Source: Clostridia bacterium
GTDB lineage: Bacteria > Bacillota > Clostridia > Christensenellales > Borkfalkiaceae
Length of the DNA stretch: 46,295 nucleotides
Direction: 5' to 3'
NCBI GenBank assembly: GCA_017616695.1
Contig: JAFZXN010000052.1
Coordinates: 1 to 46,295 of the forward strand
In this document: one piece after another, positions 15,647-25,100 of the stretch
How positions within the stretch are numbered: position 1 is the stretch's first letter
Layout: each line of letters begins with the position of its first letter
Translations under genes and position numbers: made by a program
Notes under the pieces: generated by a model
The model's database searches: none
What the model was told of the DNA's origin: nothing
The model's input: the letters and a program-made list of their open reading frames with translations, nothing else

Positions 15647-18600
15647 ATGAAAAGGAAATCAGCGATACTGTCGGCGGCGATCATAGCGGCGTTGTCGCTT
15701 TTTGCGCTCGTTGCGTGCGAAGAGCCGGCTGTCGACGTAACGCCGCCCGTATTGTACGCGTCGTCGTATTCCGACGCTTTCGTCGGTAACGAAGTTACCG
15801 TCAAGGAATGTAAAGCCGTGGACGACGTCGACGGTCAGGTGGCCGTTTTTTACGAGGTGTATTCTCCCGACGGCGCGAAAGTCGCCGTAACGGACGGGAA
15901 ATTCACGCTGAACGCGGCGGGCGAGTGGCGCGTAAGGTATTATGCGACGGACGGCGCGGGAAACTCGGCCGAAAAGACTTTCTCGTTTAACGTTACCGTT
16001 TCTCAATCCGCGAGGAGCCACCCCGTAATTTTAATCGGCGACTATTCAAAGACCGTGTCCGTCGGGAGCGTTTACAGTCTTCCCGAGATAACGGCAACCG
16101 ACGCGGTGGACGGGGCTATAAGCTATTCGCTCGCCGTCATAGACCCGTACGGCAAAAACGTTTATCCGACCGGCGGGGAATTTTTCGTCGAGTACGCGGG
16201 GACCTATTATATAAATATCGGCGCGGTCAACACCGCGAACAAGACCACTACCGAGAACGTTTCGTTTACCGCTACGGAAACCGAAAAGTCGATAGCGGCC
16301 ATGTCCTCGCGCCCGACAGCTTCGGAATATGAAAATTCGACCTTAAAAGGCCGTTTCGGCGGTATGCGCGATCTCGAATACGTCGATTTTTCCTGCGTGC
16401 GCAAAGCGGACGGCGTATATTTTTACTTTGACGCGAGCGGCGACGAGCACGTCAGTTCACGCGAGAGCATCGAAATATATTTCGACTCAAAGGGCAAAGC
16501 CGAGGCTCCGTCTCCCACTACCCGACGCACGAGTTTTTATCTTAACGGCGTAACGGTCGTGAACAAGGGAACGTCTATCGGCTCGTGGACGATAGTCAGC
16601 GATCTGAAATATTCGGAGCGGACGGCGGCTTTACTTACGCTTTGCGAAGGCTCCACGCTGACTTCGGGCGACGAAGACAACGGTTACTTTATGGAAGTTT
16701 TCGTTCCGTATGCGCTGATCGGCATAAACGCGGGCGAAAGCTTTTATACGTCTTTCGGCGTAGTTCGCGAGAAAGATCAAAGCGGCTGGGACGGCTGGAA
16801 CTTCCTCGGGATCTATCCCGACGTAAACGTTCCCGCAAAGTATGCCGAATTCACCGTCGGCGGCGTTATCCGTAACACCAACCGTCTGTATTCGGCGGGA
16901 GATAAAGCCGACGGGAACGTAAACGACGAGGTATACTCTTCGGTTACGGCCGCCAAAACGACGGTCGGGGGCTTGCGCGGGCTTGAAAAAGCTTCCGTTA
17001 CACTGGCAAGAAGTTCCCAAGGCCTTCACTTTGCTTTCGACGTTGCGGACGATCGGCACGTCAACAACGGCGACAGGATAGAGCTTTGCGTACACGTCGG
17101 CGAGACGGCGCATACGTTATATCCGGATAAGGATTTTCATTTTTGGATACAAGCGAGCGGGTTTTTGTCCGTAATGCGCGGGAACGGCAGGTCTTACGAC
17201 GAGTTTTTGCCGTCCAAGGAATACCGCCCGCAAGTTTACGTCGGACTTCACGATAACACTACCATTAATATAAATACCGACGAAGACAACGGCTATTACG
17301 GCGAACTGTTTATCCCGTGGAGCTACTTCAACGCATATTCGAGCGAGATAGTATCTCAAAGGACGAGGCTTTTCGTGACGTTCGGGCTGTGGCGCGTTTC
17401 TTCAGAAGTTTCCGAAACGACCGATTGGGGCTTGGATCCCAATAAGGATTGGGACGGCTGGAATGCCGTGTCTTTCCCGCGCGGTTTCTGCGATCCTCTC
17501 TATCCCGACACTTACGCGGCGTTCCTTGCAAACGGCAATCTCGTTTCGCAGGACGACGTTATCGACGTTTTGCACGATCCCGTGGATTCTTCGGTCGACG
17601 GCATTCTCGACGAAGAGTATTGGTATTTGGATCAGACCGCCGTTCTTTCCCTCGACGAATATCCCGACCGCGACCGTGCAGACGCGCTCATTTTCCGCGA
17701 TCAAACGGGCTTGCGGCTGGCCGTCAAAGCTTATGCGAAGAACGTTACCAAAAAGGACGTGGTGATGCTTTATATCAACACCAAGGACACCTCTTACGTT
17801 ATCGGCAGCGAGTATCTCGACGATAAGTACGAGGTGCGCGGGCAGTACGCCAACGAGGGCGACTTTATGTTCAGGTTGGAGCTTGACCGTTCCGTTCAGG
17901 TGTTCGAGGGGCTTTACAAGGACTGGGCGAAGGAGATAACCGATCTTTCGTCGCTGTCGGTGGAGATTAATACCGCCGCAGTCGGCTGTTCTTACGTCAT
18001 AGAGGCGTTTATTCCGTATACCTTCCTGTCGACTGGCGGGCATAACGTAACGAGAAACGATATTTTGGGCTTTTCGTTCAGGCTCGCGGGCGAGAACGAG
18101 CGCGGTAGCGTCGTATGGAACAATTATCATTTCGGCGGCGTGTACTGCGACAGTGAAAGCCCCGCAAGTTACGCCCGCGTGGACGGGCTCGGCAACGTTT
18201 TCGCGGCACTCGATAATTCGGGCGACTACCGCGTGGACGGTAAGTTCGACGAAGCCGTTTACTCTTCACCTTGCGCCGAGATAGCCTGCGGCGACGGCAC
18301 GGCAAATATATTCAGAAGCGACAAAGGCTTGCACGTCAAATACGTTTTCGGTTCCGCCGACGAGATGGCGCTTACGCTTTCCACCGTCGATCACGGGCTG
18401 GACGCACCGTACGTTTACGACTACCGTATCACTTTGAAACGTGACGGAACGCTCGGGTTTTCGTACGGCAACACTCACGGGTATTACGAGCAGGATATCT
18501 ATATCCCGTACTCTTCGCCGCGCGCCGTTATGACCAAGGAAAACGGCAAGGTGGTGGCGGAACTGTTCGTTTCTTACGACTATCTCTCCCGTTACAACAC

Positions 18601-18781
18601 CACGGGTAGGTACACCGAAAAGGGGTATATGCAGATAACTTCGCAAAGCGCGCTGCGGTTTGCGTTCGACGCGACTTTCGGCGAAGAAATACAAAAAACG
18701 TTCACTTATAACGGCGAGGTGATAACTGCCGACAGTTACGCCCCCGACACCTACGCCACGTTGACGGCAAAGGAGAACTGA
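15647..18781 (+). CDS. Surface lipoprotein with about four CBM9-like domains
   Basis: This 1044-residue lipoprotein has a signal peptide with lipobox LVAC (Cys24). Two Ig-like domains follow (about 30-120 and 125-205; DGAGNSAEKTF in the first). About four CBM9/DOMON-like beta-sandwich units (roughly 215-405, 405-640, 640-850 and 850-1040) are recognised by recurring DGxxDExxY openings and ESIEIYFD-type or DRIELCVHV-type strands. Two units end in DGWNF or DGWNAVSFP segments. CBM9-type domains bind sugar chain ends; no catalytic domain is seen. It starts behind GAGGAGG and its stop lies 1 bp before the next ATG, so it is coupled to the giant glycosidase. It may capture substrate for that enzyme at the cell surface. 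Confidence 0.85.
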   Translation: MKRKSAILSAAIIAALSLFALVACEEPAVDVTPPVLYASSYSDAFVGNEVTVKECKAVDDVDGQVAVFYEVYSPDGAKVAVTDGKFTLNAAGEWRVRYYATDGAGNSAEKTFSFNVTVSQSARSHPVILIGDYSKTVSVGSVYSLPEITATDAVDGAISYSLAVIDPYGKNVYPTGGEFFVEYAGTYYINIGAVNTANKTTTENVSFTATETEKSIAAMSSRPTASEYENSTLKGRFGGMRDLEYVDFSCVRKADGVYFYFDASGDEHVSSRESIEIYFDSKGKAEAPSPTTRRTSFYLNGVTVVNKGTSIGSWTIVSDLKYSERTAALLTLCEGSTLTSGDEDNGYFMEVFVPYALIGINAGESFYTSFGVVREKDQSGWDGWNFLGIYPDVNVPAKYAEFTVGGVIRNTNRLYSAGDKADGNVNDEVYSSVTAAKTTVGGLRGLEKASVTLARSSQGLHFAFDVADDRHVNNGDRIELCVHVGETAHTLYPDKDFHFWIQASGFLSVMRGNGRSYDEFLPSKEYRPQVYVGLHDNTTININTDEDNGYYGELFIPWSYFNAYSSEIVSQRTRLFVTFGLWRVSSEVSETTDWGLDPNKDWDGWNAVSFPRGFCDPLYPDTYAAFLANGNLVSQDDVIDVLHDPVDSSVDGILDEEYWYLDQTAVLSLDEYPDRDRADALIFRDQTGLRLAVKAYAKNVTKKDVVMLYINTKDTSYVIGSEYLDDKYEVRGQYANEGDFMFRLELDRSVQVFEGLYKDWAKEITDLSSLSVEINTAAVGCSYVIEAFIPYTFLSTGGHNVTRNDILGFSFRLAGENERGSVVWNNYHFGGVYCDSESPASYARVDGLGNVFAALDNSGDYRVDGKFDEAVYSSPCAEIACGDGTANIFRSDKGLHVKYVFGSADEMALTLSTVDHGLDAPYVYDYRITLKRDGTLGFSYGNTHGYYEQDIYIPYSSPRAVMTKENGKVVAELFVSYDYLSRYNTTGRYTEKGYMQITSQSALRFAFDATFGEEIQKTFTYNGEVITADSYAPDTYATLTAKEN

Positions 18782-18782
18782 T

Positions 18783-21700
18783 ATGAAGATCAATGATTAT
18801 TTAAAGCGCAGAAATATTTTTATAGGTATTCTCACCGCGGCGGCGCTGACGGCGATATCGCTTTCTGTCTTCCTTTTTGCGGGCGATCTTAAGGCGACGG
18901 CGGCTACCGGCATAACCAAACGCGATTTGCCGTACTATCTTGCCGATATGAATTATTCTTCAAACGCGACTACGACGAAGAACGTCAACGCGGTCAACGG
19001 CGGTGCGATAATACTCGGCCAGGACACGCAGGCCAAGCAATTTGCGAGCGGCGTTTCGGTGATGGCAAAAGGAAACAGCGTTGCCGCGTACGTCGAGATA
19101 ACGCTGTCCGAAGTGCATACGTATTCCACGTTCGCGACCGAATACGGTATAGATTATTCGCAAAGAACGACTTCCAAAAGCGCGACGGTCGTTTTGCTCG
19201 TCGACGGCGCGGAAAAGGTGCGCGGCACCACGACTGCCAACATCTTCCATAAGCAGTTCAACGTATCCGTCGAAGGAAAGAGAGTCGTAAGACTTGAAGT
19301 CTACGCCGACGAGGGCGTTTGCGTTTCCTTCGGCGACGCAGCTTTCTACGAGAACGGCGCTTCGGCTATAAGTAAACTCGTCGACAATATAAAACTCGGC
19401 GGTTGGGCCGCCCCGCTTGCGAGAAACTACAACCTCTACGGAGCCGACTTATATATGGGCGGCGTAAAATACGATTACGGTTACTGCGTCAACTCCGTTT
19501 CTTCGTTCGATATGACTATCAACGGAAATTACAACTTTTTCGAGGCGTGGATAGGTATTGACGACGGTGTTGCGGGCGGCGCTGCGGCGGGTTCGGTGAC
19601 GGTGGAGGCTACTTCGTATGACGATAGCGGCAAAGCCGTGGGCAAGTTCGTTTCGCCCGTTCTGTACGGGTATATGTCGGCGTATAAGATGACGCTCGAC
19701 GTCAAAGGGGCTACGAAGATAAGCTTTGCCGTCAAAGACGGCGGCGACGGCATAGCCAACGATATGACGGTGATCGCTTCACCCGTGTTCACCCAAAAGC
19801 TTACGGACGGCAAGATATATCTTTCCGACCTGCCGTTTGCCTCGTCCAACGTCGGGTACGGCGCCGTCGGAAGAGATAAACAGGTGGACGGTTCGGCGTT
19901 TTCCTATCAGATATACGCGACCTCGCTCAATTATAATAAGGGCGTGGGGCTGCACCTTGTGAACAAGCCCTATTCCGATTACCAAGCCGATAAGACGAAC
20001 CATAACAATTTCGCTTACGTCGCGGTGGACGTGGAAGGAAGAGGTTACGAGTTTTTCGAGGCTCTCGTTATGGATCCCGCGAGCAGCGGAGCTTACTACG
20101 AGCTGTGGGCGGACGGCGAGTGCCTTGCTTCGTCGGGGCTTATAAAAGGGTTCACTTCGAGCGGCCACCCATATCCGTACAGGATATCCGCGAGGTTGCC
20201 GCAGGGCGCGAAGACCTTCGAGATAAGGGCGATAACGGATACGGTATACAACGACGGCAAGATAGATTTCGTCAACGCCGCTTTTTATACGGCGGGCGCT
20301 TCGCTTTGCGACAGGTCCATCGAGGAAGAAACTATCTCTTCCGCGTGGCCGTTCCCCGTCAACCGTTATACCGTGACGGAGGGCAGTTACCCCGCGATAA
20401 TAACTTCGGGCGGCGACAGAAGATATTACGACAGCCTCGTAAGTAACTCGGTCAGCTCGTACAAATTCGATATCGAAGGCACGCCTTACGACACTTTCAC
20501 CGCTACGCTCGGTTTGGCTTGGTACTGCGGAAACGGCGACGTGACCTTCGGCGTTTGCGTGGAGTATACCGACGGTACCACCGCGGATTTTACTTCCCCG
20601 CGCATAACGGCGGATAACAGCGGCTATCCCGTAAGCTTCTATTACGGCGAAAACGCCAGATATATAACTCTTTCCGTCTACGATAACGGCAACCCCGCCG
20701 ACGATATGGCGGTATGGTGTTCGCCGAAGCTTATCAAGACGACTTTGAACGACGTCGAATACGTCACCGATATACAGTGGAACGACTACGCCGTCGGTTG
20801 GGGCTCGATAGGCGTTAACAGAAACGTCGTCGGCGGCGATCTCATCATGAACGGCGTTAAGTACGACAACGGTATATGTCTGCACGCGTTTTCCGATAAA
20901 GACAGGGACGCGTTCGTTGAAATGAGTTTCCCCGCTTCCTACGGCTATTCGGTGTTCGAGGCGTGGATAGGCGTGAACAAGGATACGCAAAACAACGGCG
21001 GCGCGGGCAGCGTGATATTCTACGTCGAGGGCGATGGCGAAGTTTTGTATCGTTCGGGGCTTATGAGAGTTACCGACGCGGCTGAACATATTATAGTCGA
21101 TATCCGCGGGATATCCGTTTTAAGGCTTGCCGTCAACAACGGCGACGGCAGTTACGACTGCGACTGGGCGGACTTTCTGAACGCAAAGATAGCAAAGAGC
21201 ATAACCGCGCTCGACGCCTGCATCGACGTTTTCACACCCGTAGATAATCAGGCGGTAGTTCCGGAAGAGTCTACTTTTACCGTGAGCGGCAGGTCGGTCG
21301 GCGCGGATAATAACGTGACCGTACTCGTGAACGGCGCTCCCGCCGCGAAAATAGTGACGGACGGCGCGGGATATTTCTCGGCGCAGATAGCCGCTCAAGT
21401 CACGGGCGACAACGTTATCACCGTCCGCGCGAACGGAACGGAAAAATCGGTCACGGTCAAGGTGGCGGGCGCAAAGGTAGGCGGCACGGTCGATATTTCG
21501 ACTTTGACGACTAAAATGAAAGTCACCCCCGCCGAAAACGGAATGATAGTGTCTTCGCTTACAGACGAAAACGGCTACGAATGGCTCACTAAAGAGAGTT
21601 TCGTTCCGTTTATGAGCAAAGTAAGATTCGGCGGTAAAAATGCGCCCGATACCGTTCTTAATTGGGTATATAAATGCTACAGGCACTACGAAGAGGACAC

Positions 21701-24700
21701 CCGTTCGGAGAATATCGATTCCAATAAAGACGCCTATATCGGAACGACGGCGTTTTACGAATTCGATTACGAAGACACGACGGGTAAACTGAAACTTACG
21801 TCGCGCTGGTATCACGAGGTAGGATTCGAGTCGCCGATAATGCACGAAATAGATATCGAAAACGTAAGCGGCGACGTCATTTACGTTTACAACGGCGACA
21901 CGACCGCCATAACGCTTTCGAGAGCCGTGGGCGCGCGCGTTACCAACAGTTATGCGTATAAGAGCGAAATGTACACCACCAACTACGGCTACCGCGAAGA
22001 CGAGGTCGTAGACGGTTACGATATGAACGTATTCTGCACCACCGACTACAACAACGGTATGCAGATAGACTGCGGATATATCCCGTGGGCGTCGATCAAC
22101 CAGACTTATCCGGGCGGCAATAACGGAGTGTATTTCGGCGTGTTCTGGCCCGATTGCCGCGTACAGGTAGCGGGTATCGGCAAGGACGTGTACGTCGAAG
22201 CGGGGCTTGACGAAGATTTCTTCACCGAGATACCCGCAGGGTATATCTACGGCGTTCCCGCAACGTTCACGGGCGCTTACGTCGGCGACGTGGACGACGG
22301 TTCAAATAGTATGAAACGTTGGTATTACGCCTTCTATATGCCCGAATGTAACAGAGTGGACAACAAGCTCCCTTCATTTGAATACAACTTCTGGGAAGTT
22401 CTCGACACCGAGCGCCGCTCCTGGCGTATGGACGATAGCAAATTCTATACCGCCGTCAAGGAGTTCTCCGAGATAGGCGTGGACGAAATTTGTATCGACA
22501 CCTATTGGTGGAAGAACGTAGGCGACTGGCGCGGCGTACACGAAAAGTGGCAAAGCAGTATGGAATATTCTTCCGATTTCGTCAACGCGCTCGGAATGTA
22601 TTTCACGATATATATGCAGGCGGGCAACGGGCTTTCGACGCATACGGACGCGCTCACGACGAACGGCGTACACGGTAACCCAAACTGGTTTGCACGCGGC
22701 GAAGGGCTTTCGTGGGACGAAGTTTGTCTTGCCGATCCCGACGCGTTCGGGTATTTATGCTCGTATCTTAGCAATTACTTTATGGAATTCGGGCTCGACG
22801 GCATAAGGACGGACTTCGGGTATATCCTCGGCTATTGCGCCAAAGACGGGCACATGCATATCGACGACCGTGCCGACGTGGGGTACTGGACGTCTTACAA
22901 CACTTTCAAACTCTGGGATATGATGTGCGAGCTGTTCCCCATACCGACGGACGTCGAAGAGGGGAGCGAAGTTCATTACTTCCGTTGGGAAAACTGCAAC
23001 TGCGGCGGTACGCTCAAGGACTTTTTGAGTATGTCTTACGCGGCGAGGATACAGACGACCGACGCATACTCCCCGTCGGAAGTGAGAAGAAGTTTCTTCG
23101 ACGAAAGCTATTGCCACCCGTCGATGCAACAGATGCTGTGGCTCAACGATTATATGTACGATCCGACCGGCCCCATCGAAGACGATCAATACAGGTTCTT
23201 CAGTATACTTATGGGCGCGGGCTGCCCGATGATGAGCATGCTCTCCGATATGCCGTTAAAGACGCAGGAAACGCTCGCAAGAACTATCGAAATTTATCAC
23301 GATTGGATGCAGTTCCTCGTAAGATACGCCGATACGTATCATATTACCGACCGCTACGACGGCGTTAATTGGGACGGCATGGAATATTACGACAAACCGT
23401 CCGGCAAGGGCGCGGCGCTTTTATTCAAGCCCGATCCCGACGGCAGCGTGAGCGATACTTACCGCGTTAAAATGAAAGGGCTCGACGCTTTAAAAACGTA
23501 TTACGTATGGACGGAAAACGGCTCTGTTCCCTTTGCTACCTATACGGGCGCGCAGCTGACGGACGGGCTTGACGTAACGCTTACCGGCTCTTATCGCGCG
23601 GAGATAATCTACTTTATCGCGACCGACGGCGAGGGCGCGGCGGATATCGTAAGTAAACCGAGAAACTTCGACGTGACCGTTTCCTTTAAAAATGACGCGC
23701 TCGAAACGGCGATAGGAAGCGCCGCAAACGGCGACTATTACGTCGTTTCCGTCGCGGGGCTTAGCGGCGAAGTATACAGTTACGTTACGAGAACGCTTAC
23801 TCCCGTGAGATTGCGCGGTCTTTCGGCGGGCGACTACACCGTTAACGTGACGGCGTTCAACCGCTTCGGCTCGACCGCCGTAAGCACGGATATCAATATT
23901 TCCGTTCCCACGCTAACCATAGCGAACGTCACCGTAACGGGCAACTACTCTACCGACGATATAATTATCGACGGCGAGAGATACGTCGGCGGTTACCGCT
24001 TCGATCTAAACGATACGACTTTCGGCGTTTCTTCGACGAAGACTTTCACCGTGAAAAACATTTCGGACGGAGTTTTCAATGCACGCTTTGCACTCCCCGA
24101 TAATGACGAAGAAGAACGGCTTATCTTACGCGCATACGATGGCGATCAACTTATAGGCGAATACGAGTTTAACGCCGATAATCGCCTTATAGACGTACGT
24201 TTGACGCTTTCTGAAGGCACTTCCGAATTGAAATTCACCGTCGAAAACGTTTCCGAAAGCGTCTATTTCCAGACCAACCACGGCTACGGGCGAATGGGTA
24301 TGTATTCGTCTATGGGGTATTCCGGTTACGAGTTCTCGGCGTCGGTGAAAGTTTTAAGGAACGGCTTGAACGAGACCTTCCCGCGGGCGGGTATATTCGG
24401 CGCGTATATCGACGACACCAGGTTCTCGGCGATATATATCGACGCGTATTATTCGAATATCGTCGTGTACCACCGCGAAAACGGCAGATCGACGGATAGT
24501 ACCGTCAACTACCGTTTGGAGAACTTCGACTACAAAGCAGCTCACGTTCTTAGCGCGGTGCGCTCGGGTAGAGAGATAAAGTATTACGTCGACGGCGAGT
24601 ATCTGACGTCGAGATATTTAAGTTCGGCTTACGCCAACGCCAAGTGCAAAGTGGCGATTCTGACCGAAGACGTCGAAGCGCGCTTTGGCAGCGTTTCGCT

Positions 24701-24848
24701 TAAAGAAAACGGAACGGCGAAAGATATTTCGTGGGTGAAGAAAAACGTCAACGTGGATATAAACGGCAAGAACGTTTACGGGACCAACACAAGAAGCGGC
24801 GAATGGTCGCGCCTGTCGCCGAAACTTATCATGGTGCCGATAAATTGA
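18783..24848 (+). CDS. Giant secreted NPCBM/clan GH-D-like glycoside hydrolase
   Basis: This 2021-residue exported enzyme has an N-terminal signal segment (about 10-41). About five NPCBM-like beta-sandwich modules (42-805; the fifth, from about 656, is the most canonical) and an Ig-like domain (806-905) follow. Next come a beta-supersandwich (about 905-1190), a TIM barrel (about 1190-1500), then Fn3-like and LamG-like modules. The barrel resembles GH36/GH27: YWWKNVGDW, a nucleophile strand GLDGIRTDFGY (Asp1344), an ENCNCGG loop in place of ESCSSGG, and a candidate acid/base TTDAYS (Asp1427). A retaining alpha-galactosidase-type activity is likely, but sequence divergence leaves the true substrate open. 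It has no C-terminal anchor. An AAGGAG site lies before the ATG. Confidence 0.85.
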   Translation: MKINDYLKRRNIFIGILTAAALTAISLSVFLFAGDLKATAATGITKRDLPYYLADMNYSSNATTTKNVNAVNGGAIILGQDTQAKQFASGVSVMAKGNSVAAYVEITLSEVHTYSTFATEYGIDYSQRTTSKSATVVLLVDGAEKVRGTTTANIFHKQFNVSVEGKRVVRLEVYADEGVCVSFGDAAFYENGASAISKLVDNIKLGGWAAPLARNYNLYGADLYMGGVKYDYGYCVNSVSSFDMTINGNYNFFEAWIGIDDGVAGGAAAGSVTVEATSYDDSGKAVGKFVSPVLYGYMSAYKMTLDVKGATKISFAVKDGGDGIANDMTVIASPVFTQKLTDGKIYLSDLPFASSNVGYGAVGRDKQVDGSAFSYQIYATSLNYNKGVGLHLVNKPYSDYQADKTNHNNFAYVAVDVEGRGYEFFEALVMDPASSGAYYELWADGECLASSGLIKGFTSSGHPYPYRISARLPQGAKTFEIRAITDTVYNDGKIDFVNAAFYTAGASLCDRSIEEETISSAWPFPVNRYTVTEGSYPAIITSGGDRRYYDSLVSNSVSSYKFDIEGTPYDTFTATLGLAWYCGNGDVTFGVCVEYTDGTTADFTSPRITADNSGYPVSFYYGENARYITLSVYDNGNPADDMAVWCSPKLIKTTLNDVEYVTDIQWNDYAVGWGSIGVNRNVVGGDLIMNGVKYDNGICLHAFSDKDRDAFVEMSFPASYGYSVFEAWIGVNKDTQNNGGAGSVIFYVEGDGEVLYRSGLMRVTDAAEHIIVDIRGISVLRLAVNNGDGSYDCDWADFLNAKIAKSITALDACIDVFTPVDNQAVVPEESTFTVSGRSVGADNNVTVLVNGAPAAKIVTDGAGYFSAQIAAQVTGDNVITVRANGTEKSVTVKVAGAKVGGTVDISTLTTKMKVTPAENGMIVSSLTDENGYEWLTKESFVPFMSKVRFGGKNAPDTVLNWVYKCYRHYEEDTRSENIDSNKDAYIGTTAFYEFDYEDTTGKLKLTSRWYHEVGFESPIMHEIDIENVSGDVIYVYNGDTTAITLSRAVGARVTNSYAYKSEMYTTNYGYREDEVVDGYDMNVFCTTDYNNGMQIDCGYIPWASINQTYPGGNNGVYFGVFWPDCRVQVAGIGKDVYVEAGLDEDFFTEIPAGYIYGVPATFTGAYVGDVDDGSNSMKRWYYAFYMPECNRVDNKLPSFEYNFWEVLDTERRSWRMDDSKFYTAVKEFSEIGVDEICIDTYWWKNVGDWRGVHEKWQSSMEYSSDFVNALGMYFTIYMQAGNGLSTHTDALTTNGVHGNPNWFARGEGLSWDEVCLADPDAFGYLCSYLSNYFMEFGLDGIRTDFGYILGYCAKDGHMHIDDRADVGYWTSYNTFKLWDMMCELFPIPTDVEEGSEVHYFRWENCNCGGTLKDFLSMSYAARIQTTDAYSPSEVRRSFFDESYCHPSMQQMLWLNDYMYDPTGPIEDDQYRFFSILMGAGCPMMSMLSDMPLKTQETLARTIEIYHDWMQFLVRYADTYHITDRYDGVNWDGMEYYDKPSGKGAALLFKPDPDGSVSDTYRVKMKGLDALKTYYVWTENGSVPFATYTGAQLTDGLDVTLTGSYRAEIIYFIATDGEGAADIVSKPRNFDVTVSFKNDALETAIGSAANGDYYVVSVAGLSGEVYSYVTRTLTPVRLRGLSAGDYTVNVTAFNRFGSTAVSTDINISVPTLTIANVTVTGNYSTDDIIIDGERYVGGYRFDLNDTTFGVSSTKTFTVKNISDGVFNARFALPDNDEEERLILRAYDGDQLIGEYEFNADNRLIDVRLTLSEGTSELKFTVENVSESVYFQTNHGYGRMGMYSSMGYSGYEFSASVKVLRNGLNETFPRAGIFGAYIDDTRFSAIYIDAYYSNIVVYHRENGRSTDSTVNYRLENFDYKAAHVLSAVRSGREIKYYVDGEYLTSRYLSSAYANAKCKVAILTEDVEARFGSVSLKENGTAKDISWVKKNVNVDINGKNVYGTNTRSGEWSRLSPKLIMVPIN

Positions 24849-25100
24849 CTTTTGTGACGATTTTACCAAACATAATGATAAATTTACTATATTACGCCGA
24901 AGTTTGATGATAAATTATATATGATAATCAGCAATGCGCAATTATCAATAATAAAATTATGCCGAGAGCGGTAGGTCGGATTTATTTCGACCGTATAGCC
25001 GCTCACGACCGACAGACTAACGACTTTTTCTTGTGCAAGCAAGAAAAAGTGTTAATAAAAAAATTTTTTTCCGCAGGAAATGCGGAAACAAGGAGGCATT
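24849..25100 (+). promoter_or_regulatory. Promoter and structured leader of NPCBM/InlB-repeat gene 1
   Basis: TTGTGACGATTTTAC (24852-24866) lies just after the preceding stop codon, with TGATAA 18 bp after its TTGTGA box. Downstream is a two-part hairpin (GAGCGG/CCGCTC at 24966-25004 enclosing GGTCG/CGACC). A perfect 11-bp stem follows (25023-25033 with 25040-25050), then an A/T-only run. A third stem, TCCGCA/TGCGGA (25070-25086), sits 4 nt before the AGGAGG site. The last two hairpins could be an attenuator and an mRNA-stabilising stem. Confidence 0.45.
24931..24945. repeat. 15-bp inverted repeat, left copy
   Basis: GCAATGCGCAATTAT occurs here and in reverse complement at 28067-28081, so the pair brackets the NPCBM/InlB-repeat gene 1. 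Flanks are A/T-rich and partly similar (AATAATT-type). Confidence 0.6.

Noticed and set aside
19779..21089. 436-codon minus-strand frame inside the giant glycosidase gene
   Set aside because: The plus-strand frame carries clear NPCBM modules across the whole stretch. The antisense product is Arg/Val-rich without domains, typical of shadow frames in this base composition.
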